The notes under the pieces: generated by a model | Database searches by the model: none | What the model saw: the letters and a program-made list of their open reading frames with translations, nothing else | What the model was told of the DNA's origin: nothing | Assembly: GCA_945875935.1 (NCBI GenBank) | Contig: CAMCNE010000040.1 | Location: forward strand, 1-19,826 | DNA length: 19,826 bases | DNA from: Bordetella parapertussis | GTDB lineage: Bacteria; Pseudomonadota; Gammaproteobacteria; Burkholderiales; Burkholderiaceae_C | Direction of reading: 5' to 3' | Shown: positions 1 to 7,393 of the stretch, piece by piece | How positions within the stretch are numbered: position 1 is the first letter of the stretch | Layout of the letters: every line of letters starts with the position of its first letter | Position numbers and translations under genes: made by a program

Positions 1-306
1 TTCGAGTCCAAGGGCTCACTGGCCGGACTGACCAGCCTGGTCGATGCGATGGCGCTGGGCAAGCCGGTGATCATGACTCGCAACCCCTACATCGATCTGG
101 ACGTCGAGGCCTGCGGCATCGGCAAGTGGGTGGACCCCGGCGATGTGGAAGGTTGGGCCCAGGCCATAGCCTGGTTTGAGAGCCACCCCGCCGAAAGCCA
201 CGAGATGGGCCGTCGTGCTCGGGCCTTGGTGAATGAGCAGGGCTACAACTCGTCGAGCTTCGCGTTGCGCATACACCGGCTCATCGAGACTGTCGGATCT
301 TCATGA
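1..306 (+). CDS. Glycosyltransferase, C-terminal part (5' end outside window)
   Basis: The reading frame is open from the first base and ends at TGA 304-306, giving about 101 residues of a C-terminal domain. Visible are GLTSLVDAMALGKPVIMTRN, then a loop with a conserved-looking GKWVDPGDVEGWAQAI, then ALVNEQGYNSSSFALRI. This is the usual end of a GT-B fold glycosyltransferase (nucleotide-sugar-binding half): a DAMALGKPVI segment in place of the EAMACGxPVI motif, followed by the 'DPGD...WAQAI' segment that precedes the last helices. Such enzymes transfer a sugar from an NDP- or GDP-sugar to a growing lipid-linked glycan at the inner face of the cytoplasmic membrane. The gene converges with the flippase gene and their 3' ends overlap by 26 bases (281-306). 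Donor and acceptor cannot be inferred. Family call is fairly safe; the true start is outside the window. Confidence 0.75.
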   Translation, partial: FESKGSLAGLTSLVDAMALGKPVIMTRNPYIDLDVEACGIGKWVDPGDVEGWAQAIAWFESHPAESHEMGRRARALVNEQGYNSSSFALRIHRLIETVGSS

Positions 307-1513
307 AGACAAAGCCGATGGACAGCAGCGCCATCACCACCGCCGAGGTCGTGCTGAGCATCAGGTTGCCAAGCACGGTGGAAACGTCAAACACCCACAC
401 CGAAATGACCAGGGCCGCCACGTTGACAGGTATGGCAACCGTTGCCGGATAAAACCAGCCGCGCGCGGCGCCGATCCCGTAAGCCGTGCCGCCCCAGGCT
501 GTGAAACACGACGACAGCACCATCCACACCAGCTCCACCTCAAGGTGGCTGTACTTCGGGCCCAGTATCCAAAGCAAGATCTGCGGGCACAGCGTCGCCA
601 GCGCTACCAGCACCAGCGTGAGCAGGCCGAAAAATCCGTTGACCGCGATGAAGCCCTTGACCATGTCACGCGCGTGCTCGAAGCGGGCAAAGTAAGGTTG
701 CACAACCGCCACGAACACCGACCCGATGATGGTGAAGAACACCGCCAATCGACCCAAGGCCCCCACCTCGGCCAGCTTGTCTGCCGAGCCCAGCACGCTG
801 ATGAGCCAGATCGTCAACTGACCGCTGACGCTTTGATAAATGCCCAGCGGGGCCTGCTGCCTGACCATGCGGGCGAGCGTCCCGGAAAACTCGCCTGTGC
901 TTTCGACCGGCGGTCCGAGGTCGGCCACGAGGTGGCGCTTCAGCATCCACCATGCCAGGCCCGCTGCCATCGCATTGATGAAGATGGCCACCGGCGCAGT
1001 GAGCAGCACTGTGGAAGCCACCGCCACCATCAACAGCTTGATGAGGTTGACCCCGACGTCCAGTCTTTGCAGCATCTGAACATCGCCGCGCAATCGAACC
1101 ACCGCCAGCGATCTGTTGCTGCTCAACTGCAAGGCCGTCACGGCCACCACCAGCAGCAGCAAGACGGCAGCTGACGCGGCGCTCAAGCCTTGGTGCATCA
1201 ACATGAACATGAAGGCCGGCAGCAGCAATAACGCCACCCAAGCCAGCCTGCGCTGCAGACGCTCGGCGTCTGCCAGCACGCACCGAAGTTGCCCAGGATT
1301 CGAATGCCACGGACCACCGGCTGCGCCGACGGCGGTCATCAAGCCCAGATCAAGCAGTGCCGTGGCCAGCCCGATCATGGTCAGCACCAGGGTGTAGTGC
1401 CCGTAGTCGGTCTGGGTCATTGAACGCAGGATCAACAAGCCCGCGGCAAACCCCAATGCCTGAACGAGAACCTGAGCCGAAGCAAAGCGGGTCAGCTTGC
1501 CCAACCTCGCCAT
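281..1513 (-). CDS. Polysaccharide flippase, Wzx/MATE-like membrane protein
   Basis: A protein of 410 residues with about a dozen hydrophobic segments, starting MARLGKLTRFASAQVLVQAL. The N-terminal pattern (R-F-x-S-A-Q...LGF...ILRSMTQTDYGHYTL) is typical of polysaccharide biosynthesis (Wzx-type) flippases, which move undecaprenyl-linked repeat units across the inner membrane. The frame is open upstream to a GTG at 1591, but that start would overlap the preceding glycosyltransferase gene by 49 bases. The ATG at 1513 leaves a 29-base gap and begins just where homology-like sequence starts; a GTG at 1540 is another possibility. No strong ribosome-binding site is visible. It is the last gene of the minus-strand EPS operon and overlaps the 3' end of the convergent glycosyltransferase. 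Size and topology fit Wzx; its substrate is unknown. Confidence 0.82.
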   Translation of the reverse strand: MARLGKLTRFASAQVLVQALGFAAGLLILRSMTQTDYGHYTLVLTMIGLATALLDLGLMTAVGAAGGPWHSNPGQLRCVLADAERLQRRLAWVALLLLPAFMFMLMHQGLSAASAAVLLLLVVAVTALQLSSNRSLAVVRLRGDVQMLQRLDVGVNLIKLLMVAVASTVLLTAPVAIFINAMAAGLAWWMLKRHLVADLGPPVESTGEFSGTLARMVRQQAPLGIYQSVSGQLTIWLISVLGSADKLAEVGALGRLAVFFTIIGSVFVAVVQPYFARFEHARDMVKGFIAVNGFFGLLTLVLVALATLCPQILLWILGPKYSHLEVELVWMVLSSCFTAWGGTAYGIGAARGWFYPATVAIPVNVAALVISVWVFDVSTVLGNLMLSTTSAVVMALLSIGFVFMKIRQSR

Positions 1514-1542
1514 GCTTCTGGGGCTGAGGGACAAGGCCACAG

Positions 1543-2403
1543 CTACTGCGGTTTCTCGAGCAGCTTGGCATCGACCAGCATGCGAAACCACAGCACCTGG
1601 AAGAACGCATAGAAAAAGCCGGCGCGGCCGTCGAGAAAACCGCCTTGCAGCACGTAGCGGTAGATGAAGAGCAGGAACACGCGCAGCACCGGCGGTGCCT
1701 TGTAGTACTGGCCCTTGTACAGGCGGCGGCGCTCGCGCGGGTCGTTCGACAGCCGGGCCTGAATCTGGCCGGCAGCCGCGCCGTGCGGGCGCAACAGCTC
1801 AGCGGCTTCCATGTCGCTCCAGCGGTTGTGGCGCGCGGTCCATTCGGTCAGGCTGCCCACGTTCATGTCGTGCAGCACGCCGCGCAGCCGCACACCGGGG
1901 CGATCGGACACGAAGTGCTGGTCGTACAGACGGTCTTCGCAGCGCGCGGTGCCGGTCTTGAACAAGCGCAAATGGAAGTTGTCGTTGCCGCCAAAGCGCA
2001 GCGCCTTTCCCATGAAGTAGGTGCGCCGCCGAAAGATGAAGCCGGTGGCCTCGCCCGGTGCGGCCAGCACGCGGCGGATCTCGGCGATGGCCACCTCGTC
2101 GAGCACCTCGTCGGCGTCAAGGTGCAGTTGCCAGTCGCTGCGTGCACCGAACTCGTCGATCGCCCAGTTGCGCTGATCGGCGTAGTGCTTGAACGGGCGG
2201 TTCACCACCTCGCAACCCAGCCGCGTGGCAATCGCCACGGTGTCGTCGCTGGAACCCGAATCGACGATGAACACCGATCGGCTGACCTCAAGCGCGGCCC
2301 GCAAGGTGCGCTCGATGACGCTGGCCGAATTGAAGGTGAGCACGATCACGCCCAGCGCCGCCGTTGAAGGCGGCACGCTGGACACGAACTCGGTGGGCAT
2401 CAT
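1543..2403 (-). CDS. GT2-family glycosyltransferase, WaaE/KdtX-like
   Basis: A 286-residue enzyme of the GT-A fold. Near the N-terminus it has GVIVLTFNSASVIERTL (about residues 18-34), then FIVDSGSSDDT (45-55) for nucleotide binding, and LDADE (95-99) with the metal-binding DxD at 96-98. Further on, FRRRTYFMGKALRFGG and the C-terminal YKAPPVLRVFLLFIYRYVLQGGFLDGRAGF segment are characteristic of the group that includes the LPS-core beta-glucosyltransferase WaaE/KdtX. The C-terminal hydrophobic stretch suggests membrane association. It should add a sugar to a lipid-linked acceptor in the cytoplasm. The gene begins with two consecutive ATG codons (2403 and 2400), 10 bases after the stop of the decarboxylase gene, so it is probably co-transcribed with it. 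Exact sugar specificity cannot be read from the sequence. Confidence 0.88.
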   Translation of the reverse strand: MMPTEFVSSVPPSTAALGVIVLTFNSASVIERTLRAALEVSRSVFIVDSGSSDDTVAIATRLGCEVVNRPFKHYADQRNWAIDEFGARSDWQLHLDADEVLDEVAIAEIRRVLAAPGEATGFIFRRRTYFMGKALRFGGNDNFHLRLFKTGTARCEDRLYDQHFVSDRPGVRLRGVLHDMNVGSLTEWTARHNRWSDMEAAELLRPHGAAAGQIQARLSNDPRERRRLYKGQYYKAPPVLRVFLLFIYRYVLQGGFLDGRAGFFYAFFQVLWFRMLVDAKLLEKPQ

Positions 2404-2413
2404 GGTGCAGCGA

Positions 2414-3355
<942 letters not shown>

Positions 3356-3404
3356 GGAGTTGCTTTCTGCAGGGTTGCTAAATAGGAGAGGATCAGCGTG
3401 GAAG

Positions 3405-4856
3405 TCATGAGGGTGGCATGTTCAGCCGCAACAGCGGTTGACGACACGTGCGCACCGGACGGGTCGAAGATCGGCGCACGGGCGCCGCGGCCAGATTCGA
3501 CGCCATTTTTGTGCCGCGCTGGCCACGGGGCATGCCCGCTTCACGCGCAGCGGCAATGCACAAGCCCGTGAACAGCCAGGCATAGGCATTGATGGTGCCG
3601 TTGCCCGTGATCTGCCCCGCGAAGATCGTGACGCCGGCATAGGCGTAGAGCATCACCGGCAGCGGGTCGGCACTGCTTCGCGTGGCCTTGAGTGCTTCAA
3701 GTCCGAGCCACACGACGAAGGCCATGCGAAACACGATGTAGCCCATCCCGAAGATCGGCCCGAGGTCGACCATCTGGCGCGACAGGTCGGCCTCGGCCAG
3801 CCAACCCACCTGGATGCCGTCGACCTCGGCCTTGAGGATGATGCTGGCGTTGCCACCGTAGCCGATGCCGTAGCCCAGGATAGGCACTTCGTCGAGAAGC
3901 CGCACGAAATCGACCATGCCGAGCACCGCTCGCACCAAGATGCCAGCATCGCCGCCCTCAACTCCGGCGGCCGCATTCCAGCGCGACATGAAGGTGGCAA
4001 AGCCGTCCGGAAAAATGATGGGGTACAGGATTACGGCTGCGACGACCAGACCTGCGGGCAAAAACACCGCCTTGGCCTTGAGCGCAGCATTCTTCGACAC
4101 CAGCGCCACGCTGATGGCTGCCAGGCCGACGATGGCGCAATGCACCATCGCCCCGCGGCTGCCGCTGAGCGCCAGACAGGTCAGCACGCCGCAGGCCGTC
4201 ACCGCAAAGAAGACCACGCCCGATTGCTTTCTGGGCAGCAGCAGCATGGCCAGCAGCAGCGCGAACGCACTGGCAATGAACTGCTGCTGTCCGGCTGGCG
4301 ACGTGAAGGTGCCGGTGGTGCGGATGCGTTCGACCGTGATGCCCACGCTCTTGAACTGCAGGGCCTGATCTTCGGCCACGCCCACGTTGATGGGGGCGTT
4401 GGGTGGCGAAGCAAACTGCGCCAGCACCAAGACCCCAATGGGAATCGCCAACAGCAGCGTGACGCGTGCGAACAGCAGCAGATCGGCACGGCGAAACTGT
4501 GCTCCGATCAGGAATGCCAGTGGCACGTAAAAAAAGTAAGCACGCCAGCCATAGACACCCAGCAGCAGCCGGATGTTGTCCACGCCGAACGCGCCTATTT
4601 GCATGAAAAGCAGCAGCACACCGAACACGCACATGAACACGCTGAGCGCGAAGAACCCCCGCTTGGGGGGCCACAGCGCGAACCGCGTGGCAAGGATGTA
4701 GACGTAGATCAGGAACGGGTCGCGGATGAAAAAGATGTACTGGCCGAACTGCGGCGCGATGTACTTGCGGATCGCGCCTTCGAAGATGGCCAGCAGATAG
4801 ATCGCAAGCACCGCCCAGACCAGGCGCTTTCGGGCGCGCTCGCGCGCCGGGCTCAT
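3405..4856 (-). CDS. O-antigen ligase/polymerase-like membrane protein
   Basis: A multi-spanning protein of 483 residues (from the ATG at 4856) with about ten to twelve hydrophobic segments. The middle and C-terminal halves carry CLALSGSRGAMVHCAIVG and DEVPILGYGIGYGG, the pattern of the O-antigen ligase/Wzy (Wzy_C) superfamily: a Gly-Ser-Arg-Gly loop followed by a large periplasmic loop ending in a G-x-G-x-G motif. These proteins polymerise undecaprenyl-linked repeat units or transfer finished glycans in the periplasm. The open frame reaches a TTG at 5204, but that part lies antisense-like inside the upstream glycosyltransferase gene and reads as low-complexity Ala/Arg/Pro. Realistic starts are the ATG at 4856, a GTG at 4898, or an ATG at 4952 that overlaps the upstream gene by 47 bases. 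None has a clear ribosome-binding site. Polymerase versus ligase cannot be decided. Confidence 0.78.
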   Translation of the reverse strand: MSPARERARKRLVWAVLAIYLLAIFEGAIRKYIAPQFGQYIFFIRDPFLIYVYILATRFALWPPKRGFFALSVFMCVFGVLLLFMQIGAFGVDNIRLLLGVYGWRAYFFYVPLAFLIGAQFRRADLLLFARVTLLLAIPIGVLVLAQFASPPNAPINVGVAEDQALQFKSVGITVERIRTTGTFTSPAGQQQFIASAFALLLAMLLLPRKQSGVVFFAVTACGVLTCLALSGSRGAMVHCAIVGLAAISVALVSKNAALKAKAVFLPAGLVVAAVILYPIIFPDGFATFMSRWNAAAGVEGGDAGILVRAVLGMVDFVRLLDEVPILGYGIGYGGNASIILKAEVDGIQVGWLAEADLSRQMVDLGPIFGMGYIVFRMAFVVWLGLEALKATRSSADPLPVMLYAYAGVTIFAGQITGNGTINAYAWLFTGLCIAAAREAGMPRGQRGTKMASNLAAAPVRRSSTRPVRTCRQPLLRLNMPPS

Positions 4857-4905
4857 CAAGGCCGCATCGCCAGTGGGGGCGAAGGTGGCCGAGGCCACGC
4901 GCCTG

Positions 4906-5937
4906 TCAGACAGCTCGCGGGGCGCTCTGCGGGGTGCTGCTTCGGCAAGCATCGGCCAAGACTTGAAGGTAATCGCGGGCCACGCGGTCGCGGGTGTGGC
5001 GCTGGAGATGGATGGCGCTGGCAGCGCGCAAGCGATTAAGCAGCGCGGGGTCGTCGAGCAGTTCTTCGATGGCCTGGGCCAGCGCCTGGCTGTCGCCGAG
5101 CTCGAACACCACACCGGCTGCCCCAGCCGCATCAGGCAGGCCGCCACTGCGAGACACCAGCGGCAGGCAGCCGCAGGCCATGGCTTCGAGCGCCACCACG
5201 CCAAACGGCTCTTGCCAGACCGACGGCACCACCAGCACCTGGTGCTCGTTCAATGCAGCCACCAGATCGCCACCCGTTCGCCGGCCGGCGAAATGAACCT
5301 GGCTGCTGATGCCCAGAGCGTCGACCTGACGGCGCAGCGCCGGCAGCTCAGGCCCCTCGCCAATCACGGTGAGTCCCACCCGCCGGCCTCGCGTGGCCAG
5401 CAAACCCAAGGCGTCGAGCAACACATCGACACCCTTGTCGCTGACCAGTCGGCCCACGAACACCAGTTCGCGCGAGCGCTCGATGTTGTCGACGCGCACA
5501 AACACATCGTCGGCATAGGGGTTGGGCACGATGGTGCAGTCGACCGGCAGGCTCTCTGCCACGGCGTGGCTCACGGCGATGTTGCTGGCGTGTCGGATGG
5601 CCCAACGCTTGAGTCCAGCGGCCATGCCGGTGGTGGGGATCCAGGTGTGGTGCGCCACCACCCAGGGACGCCGCAGCAGCCACTGGGGCCAGGCGAACTT
5701 CAGGCTGATGTTGTTGTGGAACACCACGTCAGCCCAGCGCACCAGCTCGAACATCCGCGCGGCCGAGGGTTGGCGCACCACCTCGAAACCCTCGGCGTCG
5801 GGCTGGCTGCCAGGCGTTTGCGTCACCACAATCACGCGGTGCCCCATGCGGTGAAAGCACTCGGCCAGCAGCGCTGACACGGTCTCGATGCCGCCGACCG
5901 AAGGGCGAAAGGGGACCGAACACAAGAGGATGTTCAT
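4906..5937 (-). CDS. GT4-family glycosyltransferase
   Basis: About 343 residues in a GT-B fold. The N-terminus MNILLCSVPFRPSVGGIETV carries the acceptor-site Gly-Gly loop (PSVGGIE). The C-terminal domain has LVFVGRLVSDKGVDVLLDAL, then VIGEGPELPALR, then VWQEPFGVVALEAMACG with the E-x7-E donor-binding motif (EPFGVVALE). It should be a retaining glycosyltransferase using an NDP-sugar at the inner membrane. The frame extends to an ATG at 5982, but the 15 extra residues (MNARVDPP...) are unlike GT4 N-termini, so the ATG at 5937 is preferred. The upstream sequence is a duplicated start region, described separately. It is the first gene of the minus-strand EPS operon and ends 49 bases before the preferred start of the polymerase-like gene. 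Confidence 0.88.
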   Translation of the reverse strand: MNILLCSVPFRPSVGGIETVSALLAECFHRMGHRVIVVTQTPGSQPDAEGFEVVRQPSAARMFELVRWADVVFHNNISLKFAWPQWLLRRPWVVAHHTWIPTTGMAAGLKRWAIRHASNIAVSHAVAESLPVDCTIVPNPYADDVFVRVDNIERSRELVFVGRLVSDKGVDVLLDALGLLATRGRRVGLTVIGEGPELPALRRQVDALGISSQVHFAGRRTGGDLVAALNEHQVLVVPSVWQEPFGVVALEAMACGCLPLVSRSGGLPDAAGAAGVVFELGDSQALAQAIEELLDDPALLNRLRAASAIHLQRHTRDRVARDYLQVLADACRSSTPQSAPRAV

Positions 5938-6001
5938 GCGGTCAAACCGGTCCGCTCCTGGTGGGTCAACTCTCGCGTTCATCGACTGCGGTCAAACCCG
6001 T
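5937..6001. repeat. Direct repeat in front of the minus-strand EPS operon
   Basis: Two near-identical 15-base copies, 5937-5951 (TGCGGTCAAACCGGT) and 5987-6001 (TGCGGTCAAACCCGT), differ at one base and lie 50 bases apart. Read on the minus strand, each copy is GGTTTGACCGCA followed closely by ATGAAC, so the duplication includes a possible start codon in each copy. The two ATGs (5982 and 5937) are in frame with each other. The repeats may be operator half-sites one face of the helix apart, or the remains of a small tandem duplication of the gene's 5' end. No convincing -10/-35 pair was found with them. Confidence 0.6.
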
Positions 6002-6060
6002 ATTGGTGATCGGAACCGGAAAATGTATCCAGCGAATGTTTCGGTAGCGAGTCAGGGCCA

Positions 6061-6072
6061 CGCCTTGAGGCG
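6061..6072. promoter_or_regulatory. Short palindrome upstream of the plus-strand GT4 gene
   Basis: CGCCTTGAGGCG is a perfect inverted repeat with 5-base arms, about 50 bases before the start at 6122, within the 184-base divergent gap. It could be an operator or an mRNA hairpin. In DNA this GC-rich such short palindromes also arise by chance, so the call is weak. Confidence 0.25.
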
Positions 6073-6121
6073 GGCGCGAGGCGCTCGAGAGCGGTCATAA
6101 AGCGGCCCTAGGATGATTTGC

Positions 6122-7393
6122 ATGACACCGCGACACACACCACGAACGGTCGTGGTCAACTTCAATTCGCCCGAGCTCAATCAACTGGCCTTGGCCTTGG
6201 TGAAACAAGCCGCCCTGGCAGCCCATGTGCGCCCCTATGTGAACAAGGGCCGAACGTGGGAGCGGGTGGTCAGTGCCTTGCCGATGGCCGGCAACATCTA
6301 CAAGAGCACGCTCGGGCGGCGCACGGTGGCCGACCCGCGGCTGGCCGCCCTCACCCATGAGGCTGGCGTGCTGCCCGACATCCTGGCGGCAGCCGTCGGG
6401 CGCATCAAGCTGCTGCCGCCTGACGTGCGGCACCGCTGGGCCAACCGGCTGTACATGTCGGTGCGCAATGGGGTGACGCGTGAGTCCTGCCGGCACCTTG
6501 GCGACGCGCCGTGTCTGGTGGGCTACGAAGGCTTTGCCCTGCCCGCTTTCGAGGCGGCGCGTTCGCGCGGCAACTGCCAACTGGTGCTCAATTACCCGGT
6601 GGCCCATCACCGACAGCGGCGCCGCGTGCGGCTCGATGAGATCGCGCGCGAGCCCGACTTCGCCGTCACCTGGCCCGACTTTGACGACTGGCCGGCTGGG
6701 CATGAAGAGCGCCTTGACGAGGAGATTCGCCTGGCCGATGCGGTGCTGGTGGGCTCGACCTATGCGGCGGACAGCTTCGTGGCCGAGGGCGTGCCCCGCT
6801 CGAAGATGCATGTGGTGCCGTACGGCGTGGATCTGCAGACCTTCGCGCCGGGGCCCTCGCTGCGCGCGGCCGACGACACCACCTTCAGGGCCATCTACGC
6901 CGGCCAGCTCACGCAGCGCAAGGGCATCGCCCAACTGCTGCGCGGCTACCAGCAGTTCGCGCGCAGCGACACGCAGCTCACGCTGGTGGGCAGCATCGTG
7001 GGCAGCGATGCGCCGCTGCAGCCGTTCGCCAATTTGTTCGAGCATGTGCCGCACCAGACCCGCCCAGCGCTGGCGCAGCGCTATCGATCGTCGGATGTGT
7101 TCGTCTTTCCCACGCTGATCGAAGGCATGCCGCTGGTGGTGCTGGAAGCCATGGCCTGCGGGCTGCCGGTGATCGTGACGGCCAACGGCCCGGGCGATCT
7201 GGTGCGTGATGGCATCGACGGCTTCATCATCCCCGAGCGCGACCCGCAAGCGGTGTGCGACGCACTGGATCGCCTCTACCGCAACCCGGAATTGCGCCAG
7301 CAAATGGGGCGCAGTGCCGCGGCCCGGGCAACCGAATTCAGCTGGGACGCCTACGCCACCAAGGCGCTGCGGGTGCTGGCAGGAGGCGGCTGA
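6122..7393 (+). CDS. GT4-family glycosyltransferase
   Basis: A 423-residue GT-B enzyme. The N-terminal half is divergent (TVVVNFNSPELNQLALALVK), while the C-terminal half is canonical: AIYAGQLTQRKGIAQLLRGY (about 258-277), LTLVGSIVGSD, then FVFPTLIEGMPLVVLEAMAC with the E-x7-E motif at residues 334-342, and ANGPGDLVRDGIDGFIIP. The enzyme should transfer a sugar from a nucleotide donor to the growing EPS unit. The frame also offers an ATG at 6113, but AGGA at 6110-6113 lies 8 bases before the ATG at 6122, so 6122 is chosen. The last codon overlaps the start of the next gene (TGATG at 7391-7395), implying translational coupling with the secreted propeller protein. It is divergent from the minus-strand EPS operon. 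The donor sugar is unknown. Confidence 0.87.
   Translation: MTPRHTPRTVVVNFNSPELNQLALALVKQAALAAHVRPYVNKGRTWERVVSALPMAGNIYKSTLGRRTVADPRLAALTHEAGVLPDILAAAVGRIKLLPPDVRHRWANRLYMSVRNGVTRESCRHLGDAPCLVGYEGFALPAFEAARSRGNCQLVLNYPVAHHRQRRRVRLDEIAREPDFAVTWPDFDDWPAGHEERLDEEIRLADAVLVGSTYAADSFVAEGVPRSKMHVVPYGVDLQTFAPGPSLRAADDTTFRAIYAGQLTQRKGIAQLLRGYQQFARSDTQLTLVGSIVGSDAPLQPFANLFEHVPHQTRPALAQRYRSSDVFVFPTLIEGMPLVVLEAMACGLPVIVTANGPGDLVRDGIDGFIIPERDPQAVCDALDRLYRNPELRQQMGRSAAARATEFSWDAYATKALRVLAGGG

Noticed and set aside
3438..5039. A 533-residue open frame on the plus strand, antisense to the polymerase-like and GT4 genes
   Set aside because: Composition is Arg/His/Gln/Gly-rich with no domain; it is a by-product of high GC on the strand opposite a hydrophobic membrane protein gene with clear family motifs.
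4857..5204. N-terminal extension of the polymerase-like protein to a TTG at 5204
   Set aside because: It lies entirely inside the upstream GT4 gene apart from the last 50 bases and reads as low-complexity sequence unlike any membrane protein N-terminus.
6095..7303. A 402-residue minus-strand open frame opposite the second GT4 gene
   Set aside because: Low-complexity His/Arg/Gln/Ala-rich shadow; the plus strand carries a complete GT4 with a ribosome-binding site.
7255..7392. Longer start of the propeller protein
   Set aside because: It overlaps the GT4 gene and would bury the signal peptide; the ATG at 7393 has an AGGAGG site and a clean signal peptide directly after it.
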